From Prostheceraeus crozeri (Eukaryota; Platyhelminthes; Polycladida; Euryleptidae): DNA of 64,000 nt. Below the pieces are notes generated by a model. The model searched no databases and was not told where the DNA came from. It saw only the letters and a list, made by a program, of their open reading frames with translations. The stretch is taken from the NCBI GenBank assembly GCA_907163375.1, contig CAJQUW010008939.1, forward strand, positions 62,001-126,000. Direction: 5' to 3'. Shown here piece by piece: positions 15,628 through 28,469 of this stretch. A program made the translations under genes and the position numbers. Each line of letters begins with the position of its first letter. Positions within the stretch are counted from its first letter, which is position 1.

Positions 15628-15943
15628 ACTGCCGTGTGTATAATTGATGTAAGATGAACAGAGCAGTTATCTATGGACATTGCCAGTACATGCACAAGTG
15701 TACACTGTAATATGTGCCTGCAACGTCCATTGTTTATGTGTGGTACATGTCATTGATAAGTACATCGAGATTCATGCCTCGACAGTGTCTACATAGCACA
15801 CGCATGGGTTTATACGCGGTCGCACAGATAAATACAGACGCATATTGAAAGATAGCAATTATAATATCAACATATCAAATTTAGTACCTGATTACTAGTA
15901 AAGGTCTTTTAGGAATCTATTACTTTAATACATGTACAATGTA
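15628..15943. other. Host flank, no gene seen
   Basis: Between the Polinton end and the Tc1-like element I see no open frame or repeat that I can assign. Confidence 0.5.
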
Positions 15944-17322
15944 CAGTCCCGGCGGAAATATTATGACCGGAAGCCCTTAATTATCGAATACAGCATTTTT
16001 AGTATATTTACATTATAATAACTTTCTTTAATCGAATTAAACAAACTATATTCCATTACATGAACAAGATAACTATAAAAAATGCAAAATATTGAAAGAG
16101 AAGTTATGGTGAATCAGTATTTGGTAGTATGACCTTTGTTCTTCTTTACTTGGGTCAGTCGATTTTTCATTGAGTTGGAGAGAATTTTACAAAATTCTGG
16201 TGTGATTGAGAAACACCAACGACGACGAATGGATTCCTTCAGCTGAGATACGGAGTTTGGCTGAATCTTTAATTGCCTCCACAAATTTTCAATTGGATTG
16301 AGATCCGGCGAGTTACCCGGCCACTGAATAACATTCGCATCATTGCTGGAGAGCCACGATGTAACAGATCTTGCTTTGTGGCAAGGTGCAGAGTCATTAA
16401 GAAAATATTCACAATCAAGAATGCTCATATCGGAAAGCAGCTTATCATTTAATAGATCAAGGTACGTCGAGGCATTCATCGTCTTGCCTTGAGGCAAAAA
16501 ATATAAGCCACCTCGGCATGCAGCCGAAAAACAGCCCCACACCATCAGCTTTTGGGGATGTTCTACAGTTTTTAGGTATATCTTGGGTGAAATCTTGTAT
16601 TTTCAGGGCGTCTGACGTTTCCTTTGTTTTGATAGTGCAGCTCGAAACACGTTTCATCCGAAAGCAGGACCTTGCTCCATTCGTTTTCATCCCAGTTGGC
16701 ATATTGAGTTGCAAAATTAACTCTTTGACGTCGCATTTTATCAGTTAGCAGGGGTTTCTTTGCAGCTCTCTTTGAGGATAATCCATAGTAACGGAAACGA
16801 ACTTTGATCTGAGTAACACTTAAACTTATCCCTTCTTCAGACAAAGCTTGGGCAACTTTGGTTGCCGGAAGAAATGGATTTTTCACCACCATTCGTCTTA
16901 TTCGTCTATCAACTTGAATTGAAGTCTTCGAAGGTCGGTGGAGACTCTTCAATGAACCTGTTTCTTGAAGTCTTTTTAATGTATTGAATACACTTCTTTC
17001 GCAGTATTTTCGCTATTTCCTCATTAGAATAGCGTTCTTCTTTTAGGAGTTTGATATTCGCGCGGTCAGCTTCATTCAAGTCAGGCTTTCTACCCATTTC
17101 GACAATGAATTATGATTGAATGCATTTTCTCAAGCCTTGACTGACTCGGTAAATTGAAATTCACTCAATTTGTGTGATGATGGATGATAGAATGGGATTA
17201 GACCATAGAATAGATATCTAGCATCTATAGATATCTTCATGTCATCTTTACGTTTCACTGCCGTCATGTTGCATTTTCACCGTCAAAACGCTACGCGGTC
17301 ATAAATATTTCCGTCGGGACTG
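15944..17322 (-). mobile_element. Tc1-like DNA transposon (DD34E)
   Basis: Inverted ends CAGTCCCGGCGGAAATATTA at 15944 and the matching CAGTCCCGACGGAAATATTT read from 17322, differing at few positions. Both are flanked by TA (15942-15943 and 17323-17324), the Tc1/mariner target duplication. Length 1379 bp, one transposase on the minus strand. Confidence 0.92.
16114..17097 (-). pseudogene. Tc1-like transposase, frameshifted
   Basis: Cut-and-paste transposase of the IS630/Tc1/mariner superfamily, read in three frames. 16909-17097 carries the first helix-turn-helix (MGRKPDLNEADRANIKLL). 16572-16952 carries the second DNA-binding part and the first catalytic Asp (KVLLSDETCF). 16114-16545 carries the second Asp (YFLNDSAPCHKA) and the catalytic Glu (SPDLNPIENLW). 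Exactly 34 residues lie between the last two, so the triad is DD34E. Two frameshifts, near 16930 and 16560, break it. All catalytic residues are still encoded and the inverted ends are good, so decay is modest. Confidence 0.9.
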
Positions 17323-17324
17323 TA

Positions 17325-17976
17325 CATGTAAATGAATGTTAATCTTGCTTAAGTGTGATAGTTAATTCTGACTAGTAACCTTAGAAAGAACTTGAAAATA
17401 GCTGGTATTTGATGAGACTCGAAGCCTGCTATTAAATCGCCAATTTACCACATAAATGGAATTAATCTGCAATTGTGATTAAAACATGCGCGTATTAACT
17501 CGTCATTAGCAATAGCGACAGGAGGCTTACTTCCATTGCCAATGACAAGTAAACTCGCACGTTTCAAATTCATGCAAACCATTTGAATTGCATGAGTCAA
17601 TCAATAGTATCATCATTAGTATTCATAGTAAGTATCAAGCAGTAATCATTAGTAAGTCCAAATACATAATTAAGGGATATTTTCAATCAAAATGATGCAA
17701 TACATTTCTTTGGCAATGGGCGCTACGCAAGAATTTTAGCCCTGGTAGCGAACATTTTTTCTGTGCGGAAACTTTCGCAAGACCATACAGAAATACATTT
17801 TCACATTAAGACAATGTCCTCTATCCGCTATATGCCTGATGCTGAGGCTGAAGCCAAATAAATGCATTGCAATTTAAGTACATTTAGAGCAAAGCTAAAA
17901 TTTTTTACACACATGCACGACCTAAAACATACCACCCGGACCCTAAACGGGCTCAGCAGGACACTTGTAAAACATC
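17325..17976. other. No gene seen
   Basis: About 650 bp of AT-rich host DNA between two transposons. I find no supported coding or repeat feature. Confidence 0.5.
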
Positions 17977-17980
17977 ATAT

Positions 17981-20900
17981 CGACAGCCTTATGCAAAAAT
18001 GGCCTAACTACCACTTAGGCCAAAATTGAATTATTATACAGCAATAATCCTTATCTTGTTTGTCATCGATTAATCATCAACATTTAAAAAAGTTATCGTT
18101 GGAAATGCTAATTTTTAGCATAAATGCATTTTGGCCTATCTAACATTGTCAGTTAGGCCATTACGCAGAAATAACTCAGTTTCACATGTAGGGTACTTCG
18201 ACTATTGTCAACACTTAAATTTGTTCGGCATCGTTGCAGGAACACGTAGCGACAATGAAACTCATATTAACAGTAGGTTTTTTCTAAATAGATGCCAAGC
18301 GTGATACTTCTTTATTATGACGCACGTTGCCTGTGGGAAGACAGTGGTCGCATACTGTGCACACAAAATTTCGTTGTGTGACAGCGCGCAGTAGCTTGTC
18401 GATAGAGATGAGAGCCATCGAACAATCGGCCTTCAAAAAATACTGCACTGAGTGGAGCGTCTGCTGTCCTGGTAGCATACTAAATATAGTACGTCCTTGT
18501 GTGTGTTTAATAATGTGTGTTACAATAGACAGAGGATCCTGTTGTTGACATTGACTTTCCTACATTCAAGCGTGTTAGGTATATCAGCTCGATTGTTAAG
18601 TGTGGACTTCGTTTATCGTGAATATAAAAAGTAGAGGGATGCTCATGGTACAGGCAGCCTGTAAAAAACGACGAATTGGTAAGTTTTTAACAATCGGCCC
18701 ATTGATGTTTCAGTATTACCGATAGTACAAGAAATATTTGTCAAATATCTAAGTTATGTAGGGTAGTTTATAAAACTCTTAGTATAATATTATAATCAGT
18801 GCTACATGTTAGAATAATGTATCATAAATTAGGCATTATTCAAATAGTATATCCAAATAATTTCAATTTAGAATCCTTGAATATTCATTATTTATGATAT
18901 TATTTTCATTATGACATTAATTTCTACGTACACATATTATTTTAGTTTGCAACTTTATAAAGCAAGTACATACCATAAATTGATTTTTTATTGAGTTCTA
19001 TATCCATTTTATGAATCATTTCAATAAATACATATGGTTATAATACTTGTATCGAACACTGATCAATCTAGACATTTATATGTAGGCAGGTATAGCTAAG
19101 AAGGAATCAAGAACGTGATAACTTCAATATCAAATGTTTAGTTGACATCAAACAAATGTCTGTTTTTACAGGCATATTTTACTTTCCAGAATTAACTGTG
19201 AAGAATTAACCCCGCTCAATGCCCTTGACGCCTAATGAAGTTTTCCGGACGTTATTACACGAGCAAGGTATGTAGAAACTAACTTTTCATTCGTGCTAAG
19301 AAACGAATAAATAATTGAAATGATATTTTTCTTTCAATAAAATTATCCATTTATGAAAATCAAATTAGATCGATATGCAAAAGTATTCTAATTAAAGAAA
19401 TATAGTCAACTATTTAATATATCATTGCTATATTTTTGGCTTTGCAAAACAATGAAATACATAGCTGCCTGCTATATGTTTCGTAACATGTTTCGAATTG
19501 ATATTTAATAGGAACTTCGTGAACATTTATTAAAAAATTCAGGTTAAGTACAATATGACCATAGATAGCTGTGCATAGCCCATTGATTTTTACAACCTTT
19601 TTAGTCAATAGCTAAATAAAGATAATTAACTTTTATTAATATACATGTATTTTGCGTCCTGGTGGCCAGAGGCTATTGTCAAATTATGATTTTCATTTAA
19701 TTAGCATGCTTTGTTCTACACAATTAAAATATACATGTAATAGTTGAGCATTTAGCATCCATTGTTACTATTGTTTGTTTTCCTTTCAGATACAAATCAT
19801 CGAGATGAGATGCTCGTTGTCAGTCATGGAGATGAGATGCCTACAGTTGGCAAAAGAAAAGGAAGTATGAGCAAAGAAGACCTGACCTGTGGAAACGAAA
19901 TCGAACCAAGCGTCTAAGAGAAATGGGAGAACCATACAACAACAAACCGGCTCGATCCATGGGAGGGCCTTGTACATCGAATGGTTGCAAAATCTCATCA
20001 AGAGCTTGCTGTAATATCACAGAAGAACAAAGAATGAAAATATTCGACAATGTTTGAGGTAAGATGAAGACATTTTGAGAAAGGAAAATATACATCAAAA
20101 GCCTCATCAAGTCAGCAGAACCAAAAACGCCGTACATCAAGCAGTGATTCTCGCAGATCTAGGAGCTTTTCGTACAATTTGGAAGTGGACGAAAATTCTT
20201 ATCATGTCTGCAAGAGCCTGTTTTGTTCAACAGTTGGCATTCCACAAAGAACTATTGTGCATTGGATGTCAGAGGAGGCTAATGAATCTCTCATATCACC
20301 AGAATCGACCAGTTCTGCTCGAACAGTCGCAAATAGGATCACTGAGGAAGTCACCGCTAACCTAGAGACATTCTTGAATAGTATAACTACAATGCCATCG
20401 CATTATTGCAGAGCAATATATCAGGACCAGAAATTTCTTGAATCTGGGAAGACATTGTCTGGTCTATTCAAAGAATACCAAACGAGTGCACAAGCTCTAA
20501 ACCAAAAGCCAGTGGGTTACAGTACGTTTCTCAAGAAGTTCCACTCCATGGGGTTCAGAGTCTTTACTCCGAGAAAGGACCAATGCAATGAATGCATAAA
20601 ATATAAAATTGGCACTCTATCATCAGAGGATCACTCCAAGCATTTGACTTTAAAGGATGCTGCCCAAGCCGAGAAGGCAAATGACAAAAATGAAGCAAAA
20701 AACAATCCGAAAGTTTCAGTATGGACTATGGACTTGCAGGCAGTCCTGTTATGTCCCAAAACACAAGCAAGCTGCATGTATTATAAAACAAAATTACAGA
20801 TGCATAACTTCACATTATACTGTTTAGAAACCAAAGAGGGACATTGCTATCCTTGGACCGAGGTTGATGGCGATCTATCCTCTGAAGTGTTTGCCTACCT

Positions 20901-22140
20901 TCAGTATCAACACTTCAAGGATTATCTCAATCGTCATGACAGTGTTGAGAAACTAAGTATTTGGTCCGACGGTTGTGCTTATCAAAACCGCAACGCAACT
21001 GTCAGCAATGCCTACCTACACTTGGCTAAAGAAAAAAACGTAACAATAATACAGAAGTATCTCATCAGCGGGCATAGTCAAATGGAGGCCGATTCTATGC
21101 ACAGCACAATTGAAAGAAGAATTAGGTGCGAAATCTATTCACCAAGTGACTACAAGATGGCGATGAAATTGGCCCGCCGAAACCCTGAACCATACGTTGT
21201 TCATGATTTGAACCATTCCTATTTTAAAAAGGGGTTTCAAAACCTATATGTGAAGTCAATAAGACCCGGAAAGAATATCGGAGACGCAAAAGTTAATAAT
21301 GAACTATCAGCATTGAAGTACACAATGACAGGCGAAATGTACTTCAAATTAAAAGGAGAAGAGGAGTGGTCACTTTTACCACAAAGAATAAATCGTACAT
21401 CGACCCTTCTCTTGAACCAAATGTTCCCGACGCATCTGGAAATATCGGAGCGGAAGTATCAAGATCTTCAGGTACTCAAATCAGTGATCCCAAGTGAAAA
21501 TCATGCATTTTATGATAGCCTTCCTCACTCTTGATAACTTTTGCAATCTTTTGAATAGTTTTTTGTTTACATTCTAACTAACACAAGTAAAGATGAAAAA
21601 TTAATCGTTTTCATTGAGCTCCTTTTTAGATTATTCTCGATTAATGGGTGAAATGGAGTAAGATGGTTTCAATATTTACTTCCTGATGTGTTTGAACTGA
21701 AAGTAACAGCCATGTATACAAATCTTTCATTATAATAATTAAATTTTCCCCATAAAATTAGGCCCACAATTAGATTATCTTTTCAAGTCAATACTTATAG
21801 GCCTAAAGTATGTAATTATCATATAACACACAAAATACTTATCTAATTTTGTAAGATAATATGAAAATATAAATGAAACAAATCATCGATCTGTATTCTA
21901 ATTTTGTGCAAAAATGGCCTATCTACAGAAAATTAATGCAAAATTGGCCTATCTGCAAAAACAACCTATTGTCGAACCAGTATAGCGAAAATGAAGTGAT
22001 CCCCTGTTAGGTATACTAATCTTGATATAACACACGAAAAAACTATATTGTTTACCTGGAAAATAAAAAATAGGAAAGTTAATTTCAATTTTCTCGAAAG
22101 TGGAAAATTGCAGATAGGCCATTTTTGCATAAGGCTGTCG
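17981..22140 (+). mobile_element. Sola-like DNA transposon, 4-bp TSD
   Basis: The ends CGACAGCCTTATGCAAAAAT (17981) and its inverted match ending at 22140 share about 26 bp. Each end is flanked by ATAT (17977-17980 and 22141-22144). Subterminal copies of GCAAAAATGGCCTA / GGCCTAACT recur at about 18000, 18015, 18130, 18153, 21908, 21938 and 22116 on both strands. One DDE-type transposase gene lies inside. The 4-bp duplication points to the Sola superfamily. The name is tentative. Confidence 0.85.
19790..21534 (+). pseudogene. DDE-type transposase of the Sola-like element, N-terminus broken
   Basis: An intact frame runs from about 20100 to 21534 and matches a transposase-like family scattered through invertebrate genomes. 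It has MPSHYCRAIYQDQKFLE near the start, a Cys motif in PRKDQCNECIKYK, TMDLQAVLLCPKTQ with a candidate catalytic Asp, IWSDGCAYQNRNA with a second, and SGHSQMEADSMHSTIERRI with acidic candidates. The upstream part (about 19850-20110: RKYEQRRPDLWKRNRTKR, then CTSNGCKISSRACCN) continues the family pattern. It contains in-frame stops at about 20056 and 20074 and then shifts frame near 20120-20150. A good acceptor (CTTTCAG) at 19789 and a donor (AAGGTATGT) near 19266 suggest a spliced leader exon. The catalytic half could be intact, but a full protein is not encoded as it stands. Confidence 0.7.
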
Positions 22141-22144
22141 ATAT

Positions 22145-23593
22145 TCAAATACAGTCCAAATATGCGCAATACTCTTATCGGAATTACAATGAAATAGGTT
22201 TATGGACGTATGTTCATATATATCATAAAATATCTATCTAATAGTCCCAAAACATCACATACGATATAGAGAAGATACATAGTATTTGCCATTCATTAAT
22301 AGCACAGTCAAATCGGCTTTCTTACCCTCCCCTCGATGTTACGTGTGTCGTCTGTGAAAGACTCCTCCTTCCCCCCCCTTTATGTCAAGTGATGATGTGC
22401 ACAGAATGAAACTTAAAATATTTGGGGATGATTTTACTAAAATGTTGCTTACCAATTTTAATAATTTTGTGAAAATTCGATCCATGCCGTAAAAAACTAG
22501 TCAGGGAAGTGAATCAGTAGTCCTGTTCAAAAACTAGAGTAGCTTGATTGTGAATTGAATAAGAGCTATTTTGATTTTGAGATCACCTACGACTGTCAAT
22601 TTAGAGCTACCAATGCTCTATCTATTCATGGACTTAAGAAAATGATCATCTACCCTAATACTGTTTTGTGATGGTTACTTCTACTCACTCCCCCTGCATG
22701 CCATCACGTAATTTATGAATGGCTTCCTTACTTGACGTTTAAAATCATTCTTTACTGGAATGAATGCATCGGACGGTTCAAAAAGGAGAGTAATGCAATC
22801 TATAGACTCAATATGCATGGAAATGACTGTAACTGCGCGCAGTTTATTTTCGCATTTTCTATACAATGGTAGGCTATACTCAGTCATTATCTTGTGACTG
22901 CTCTGCCCTCTTCAATACTAGTTTTCTAATGAATATAAATCAGGATACTAAATCTACACAAGGAGAAAATTTCCTTTGAAAAAAGGTGGAAACAAATTAT
23001 GTATGACAAGTTACTGCATAACTCACAACCTGCTGAAATTTCGATGCGAAACCCCCTGAATCCTGATTCCCCTTAGTATTTCGTAACGGAATTCCATGTT
23101 CGCAAATGCTATTTCAAACTGTCGGCAACATATCCGGGAAAGCATGGGTCAACCTATGAAAACATCGGTGTACGTTGACCTGAGAACGTAGTGGATTAAA
23201 ACATGTTTTGTCTCCTTTTTACCACGATAATTGAATTTATATAAACTTCGGAGGACCTAGATTCTATCGACCGCAGTACTGTCCATTTAGTATACTTAAA
23301 AGTCCAATAGAGATCGACCATAAAATAAAAAGGAGCTCGCTTTTGGTAATCAGAGAGACATCAAGGGTTCAATAGTTCTTAGCAATGAAAGCAAAAAACA
23401 TCAAAGGGAAATCACTAAATCATATCAATATTTTCAACTGAAAATTTTTGCCGATTTTTATGTCTTATGGAAACCCTCTTCTGTACATGACAATGATGAC
23501 AACTGAACTCATTAATTCACTAGACATTTCCATTCCATGAAGTCGATATACATGCAGATCAAAATATCAGAAAGTGAGGCATGTAGGAATTTG
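22145..23593. other. No gene seen
   Basis: AT-rich stretch of about 1.4 kb with no supported gene or repeat. It may include downstream host gene sequence on the minus strand. Confidence 0.45.
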
Positions 23594-23594
23594 A

Positions 23595-23802
23595 TTTATT
23601 TAATCAAACAAGTTATCACAACGCCTTCTCATCACGAAGTCATATCTAAACGGAGGTTCTGATAAAGTCATTCGCCATTTTTCTTCGCTGCCTCCATTTC
23701 TGCATATTGTTCCATGTGGTTGTATCGATCCATTTGGGACATGAGATAGCTGGATGGTCCAAAGATGCAAGTTCCGAAGAACACGCACGCTGCCACAACT
23801 TG
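23595..23802 (-). CDS. Terminal exon resembling cytochrome c oxidase subunit 8
   Basis: On the minus strand a splice acceptor (TTTTTGCTTGCAG) ends at 23803. The exon then reads 44 codons to TGA at 23668-23670, with a polyadenylation signal AATAAA at 23595-23600. The product begins QVVAACVFFGTCIFGPSSYL, one hydrophobic span followed by MSQMDRYNHME and a charged tail. The pattern of a single span, then P-x-x-x-(L/M)-S-x-(L/M)-x-x-Y, resembles the C-terminus of COX8, a small inner-membrane subunit of mitochondrial complex IV. The tail is longer than in vertebrates. The upstream exon(s), with the mitochondrial presequence, should lie to the right, beyond the LINE fragment, but I could not identify them. 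Gene identity is a moderate guess. The exon itself is well supported. Confidence 0.5.
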
Positions 23803-23987
23803 CTGCAAGCAAAAAGGAATAATTAATTCAAGGAAAATGTTGAATTATTGCTGTGAAAAAGCAATCCGATTGACGAAAGCGATGTAATAAACGAGTGCCG
23901 GTCTCAAGGTTGCTACACATTTTCTATTCAACATTGTCTTAATAAGTAATTATAGAATAGGAGAAACGTTTTGAGGGTGAATTTGAC

Positions 23988-24760
23988 TTACATACATACA
24001 TTCATGAGCTTTATTAGAGTGTCGTTATATCACAGAGACTTCTAGGACATTTACATTTAATTAAGAATTTGACAAAAAAATACGACTTCAGAAGAGTCTT
24101 AAAAGCTTTCGGTGATGATTCTTTGGTGATATCAACCGGCAAAGAGTTCCAGACTCGAGATGCAGTTGCTGTGAAGGATCGTCTACCGAGTGTAGGACGA
24201 CGCACGGAAGACGTCAGGAGGAAAGGCCCTCGTGCAGATCGCAAGCGGGATCGCCCCTCAGCTTGTGAAACGAGATGGAGCTCACTGAGCAGGGAGTCGG
24301 GAGCAGCTCTACTGAGACAGGAGTGAATGATGGCCGCTATACGTTGCTGGATTCTTGCATGTATCGGTAGCCACTTAAGTTCTCTGAGCAAAGGCGAAAC
24401 CGAGGAGTAGCGGTTGCATCCATAAATGAGTCTGGTGGCAGCATTGAGAACGGCCTGAAGACGACAGAGCTGGGTGGATGGGACGCCAGCGAGGACGGAG
24501 ATGCAGTAGTCCAGACGAGTGTGAACTAAAGCCACGATAATGGGTGTCAGAAGAGCTGGACTGACTGAGCGGCGTATAGATCTTATCCCGCGAAGCATGG
24601 CAAAGCAGGAGGCGACGGTCTTAGTGATGTGCGTTCGAAATGACAACACTGGGTCAAATTGGACTCCAAGGCATCTGACAGAATCGACAGGAGAGGACAA
24701 ATTCCCCTGTTGCATCTTCCCATATCTAGATACAGAAAATACAACAGCAAACAAATTACA
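23988..24760 (-). mobile_element. 5'-truncated CR1/L2-like LINE
   Basis: Minus-strand LINE 3' end: the reverse-transcriptase thumb/C-terminal region followed by a short 3' tail of ATGT repeats (TGTATGTATG at 23990-24002 on the minus strand). 5' truncation lies near 24760, as usual for target-primed insertion. It lies inside the presumed intron of the COX8-like gene. Confidence 0.8.
24014..24754 (-). pseudogene. LINE reverse transcriptase C-terminal part
   Basis: A 246-codon open frame of the region after the reverse-transcriptase palm. The pattern is that of CR1/L2-type elements: SVRCLGVQFDPVLSFRTHI, LVHTRLDYCISVLAGVP, LCRLQAVLNAATRLIYG, LLRELKWLPIHARI, then RRSFTATASRVWNSLPVDI. Palm motifs (YADD box) and the endonuclease are missing by 5' truncation. 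The frame has no stop, so the copy is rather young. No independent function is expected. Confidence 0.85.
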
Positions 24761-24770
24761 ACATTCAAAT

Positions 24771-26400
24771 TATGTTAAGGCACAATCATGAATGATCAAC
24801 GTCTGCCGTAACTGAAAGCTACTTAGCGCTGTTAAATAATTGAGCTTTTTTTTGAATATATAAATGAATGCTAATATTTTGAAGCTTTAACACATTGTGG
24901 TGATTAAAATCAGTCCACTTTTAGAAATGGTTTTGGCATTTGATAACATAAAACTTGATTAACAGGTTGTGCTGCTAGAACATTACACAACGGAAAAATA
25001 ATTAAGTCGAAGCATGAGAAATCCATACTGATCAGAGCTTACATTTGACAGAAAAGTGTGATGTGAATTCCACATTTTCATATTCTCTAACGTTTCATGG
25101 TCTTGATACAAAGACAGTAAGTGGGACGTTTGAATGCATGACACAAATTATCCGACATAGAATGACAAAATTCTGAATTAAGGTTTTGACACATCAAAGG
25201 ATTATTCAAATTGATTATATGAGATGCAAGAGGAGATTCTCCATTCGCTTTTCCATTGCAATATGGATTCATTACTATATCCAAGCACTGTCTTAAGTAC
25301 TTGATCATTGCTTTAGTATTCCAATAATTTTTACACCATGCGGTTTCTACACCATTTTTCTGTTTCTCTTAATTAGCAATATATATATTGTGCTCAAAAA
25401 TCGCACACTTTTAGACTATTTTTTTTAAAAAAAATAGCCGCGACCATAATGCCATTCACCATAATGCCACCATAAGGACATTCAGGCACCATGTATCTGA
25501 TTGCTCGTGACCAGGCCGTTTGTGGTTAAGTCAAAGTAAGTTAAAAGATAATCAGCAGCTGCGTTTTAATCTTCGAAATTTCAGGAATAAATGCTGCTTG
25601 AGGATGATTATGAATTGTATTGCTAGTAATTAAAGGAAATGTCAATGCCTACATGGTCATTGTCATATGACAATATAATATTTATGTACTTTACGTGATT
25701 TGTATTTTTCAAAATTCGAAATTATGCGATCAAAGAATTTCTAAACCTCTGTTACCTTAAAGCTAGCAGTGAAAGATTTGTGACAGTGTGCTTTGCTGAG
25801 AGAGTATTCTGCATGAGAGTATCAGGGGTGAGAAGGCTGTCAAATGCCAATAGTATTCAAAGTGAAGATGCCTTGATGTTTAGGGAAGAGCCGAGCATGC
25901 TGATGTCTTGATCAATAACTTTTCTTTCGGCGATAAATTTCGAATTATACTTCAATAATCGTCTAACAAGTGATTCATAGTTTAGGTAAACAGAAAATTC
26001 AAACATCAACGAAGTAACATAGAATCACAGAGAATGACTTGACGGACATTTGCGATTTCTATTATAGGATCAGTTTTCGTATAATGTGAAATTATATACA
26101 TATTTGTCTAACAAGCGAGCACATGGGCGCACAGCGCCTCCAGGGAACTATAGATTATATTTACTGTTCCCTGATATGGTCCGTTATGTTTATAATTACC
26201 TGAGCGCTTCGTCCACAGGTTAAGTTTTATCATCTTTTATTGTACTGTGTTGATTGGGAAGGGCCAAGTATTTGAAAATACATTTCTTTAGATATGTTTA
26301 CCTAATTTCTGTTTCTTTAGATATATTTCGGGACATATATAGATATAGGATATATAGATTTAGGGGGATATATTAGATATATATATCTTTGATACCGCGT
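24771..26400. other. No gene seen
   Basis: About 1.6 kb without a supported gene. 26310-26400 is a run of TATA/GATATA low-complexity sequence directly before the Penelope-like element. Confidence 0.45.
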
Positions 26401-26423
26401 TTTATCCTGGCAATGAAACGGAG

Positions 26424-28469
26424 TTGGCGCTATCGCCTACAGTCCAGACATGTTTGTCTAAAGGACCCAACTATAGAGCTCCCCCGAACATACTAAATAG
26501 GCAGTTTTTCACAAACGCTCAAAAACAATTAGATAGAATAAAATATAATCTCCGTTGGAATGAGAAACTTAAAGATAGCACAGCCGAAAACCAGTTAACC
26601 ATCCCGTTCTCTAAAAATACCGTGGTTCTTCCACCGAAAATGAATGCGGAAAAAGAAAACAAATTACAGTTTTTTTAGAGATAAGGCCATGGAAATAATT
26701 AGTGAAGAATCTAAATTTCTAAAAAAGATAAGCGTTATAGAAAAGAAATTGCGATGATTCGTAATAATAAGCGTTTTCTGACCGATAACTCCATTGAAGC
26801 CTGTGCTTCAGATAAAACTAATAGGTTCGTAATCACCAGCTCTGCATCTTTAATACAACGTACTGAAAACATTTTAAAAGATAAAAATAGCTACTGCGAA
26901 GTAGAACCTACTAGCATAACTAAAATTGAAAACCAAGCGAATGCTATCATTCGTAATACCTGTCACAGCGTATTAAAAAATCTGAATTTGAACGCCTGTT
27001 AGCTTCTGGAAGCCATGCAGCTTCGTTCTATGTTAAAATAAAAGATCACAAAAATAAGACTGACGATGGCGAGTATCCACTGAGACCCATTGCATCGAGC
27101 ATTGGTAACCCAACGGAAAAAATCGATTGGATAGTCACTAAAATATTGACTCAATTGGTGGAGTTCATCCATACTAATATAAAGAATTCTATGTTCTTAA
27201 TTGAAAATTTGAAACAATTGAACATAGCAGATAGCTGTAGCACGTTCATCTCTTTGGACGTTATTAATTTGTATCCTAGCATTCAAATTGTGCCAAACTT
27301 CCTAAAAGAACACTGGGACAAAATCGACACTTTTTCCCTTACTTATGATGACGTACATAATTGTCTGAAATTCATCTCTTATAATTATCACATAAAATTC
27401 AATAACGTAACCTACCGTCAAATAAAAGGTTGCCCGATGGGAGCTCGATTCTCGCCACCATTCGCCAAAATCTATATGTACCACCTAGAACAAAAGGCTC
27501 TTGAAATTCTAAAAAAATGATTTCAGCATAATTCCCCAATATTACGGTAGATACACAGACGACATAATCACGGGCCCATTTAAAACGAGCGATGCTCACA
27601 GTATCAACACCGTATTAAACTCGGTGTCACCAGACATAAAATTTACGATAGAAGTCCCTAACGAGGCTGTTTTGAATTTTTTAGATGTTAGCATTGGGAT
27701 AAGCAATAATAGCATCGAATATAAATGGTACGTAAAAAACATGCACTCCGGCATATCTCTAAATAAAGACAGCTGGTTGCCTCACCATGTCAAAACCAAC
27801 TATATTAAAAATAGCCAAAAAGATGTCGCCAGGAAATGCTCCGACCAAAGCAAAAAAGACGAAGCTCTCTCAAATCTTAATCATAGATTCAAAAAGAACG
27901 GCTTCACTAATCGTGAGATAGCCACTAAATCGAGTAATAAAACTAAAATAAGTAACAATGACTTTGTTACCTGTAAGATAAATTTTATAAGTGATACGTG
28001 TAATCGCAAACTAAATAAATTCATAAAACAGTGTGATCTACCGATCAAACTCATTGGTAAACCTGCTCCTACTCTTCAATCAGTTGTTAAAAATAAACAA
28101 GAAAATAATAAGCATAGTGACTGTCGCCTCTGTGCGTTACTTCCGAATAATTTCGCTTGCTCGGACCGTTTCCTAGTCTATAGATTTAAATGTAATTTAT
28201 GCAGCGATTTTTACATCGGTCAGACTAACCGTCCGTTTTATAAAAGGTACAACGAACACAGGCGTGATTTAGATAATAAGAATAAAAGAAATGCACTTTA
28301 TGAACATGGTTTGAAGAATCACGATATCTGTGACATTAGCATGTCTAATTTTGATATTGATATTATTGACAGAAGTAAAAGTGCTATCGATTGCAGGTTG
28401 CCTGAAGCTCGCCTCATAAAGACACTTCGACCTCCCATTAACCGGAAATATGAGCTCCCACAGTTTTAA
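26424..28469 (+). mobile_element. Penelope-like element with GIY-YIG endonuclease, decayed
   Basis: The order reverse transcriptase then GIY-YIG nuclease is diagnostic of Penelope-like elements. 26424-26678 carries the N-terminal SKGPNYRAPPNI motif. About 26990-27520 carries the first RT motifs (KIKDHKN...PLRPIASSIGNP, ISLDVINLYPSI, KGCPMGARFSPP). 27520-27600 carries the catalytic RYTDDI box. 27624-28469 carries thumb and nuclease. The ends were not resolved. Confidence 0.88.
26424..28469 (+). pseudogene. Penelope-like RT / GIY-YIG polyprotein
   Basis: The coding region is split into at least four frames: 26424-26678, 26754-27002, about 26990-27520 and 27524-28469. One shift falls in an A7 run at 27511-27518, between the GCPMGARFSPP motif and the YTDD box, so polymerase function is lost in this copy. 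The C-terminal frame is open for 281 codons. It ends in a zinc-containing linker (CRLCALLPNNFAC), then VYRFKCNLCSDFYIGQTNRP, the GIY-YIG core with its Cys pair, then RYNEHRRDL with catalytic-type Arg and His and a final acidic helix (EARLIKTLRPPINRKYE). The element would use this nuclease to nick its target for reverse transcription. Confidence 0.85.

Noticed and set aside
24069..24326. Plus-strand frames over the LINE
   Set aside because: Antisense shadows of the open reverse-transcriptase frame.
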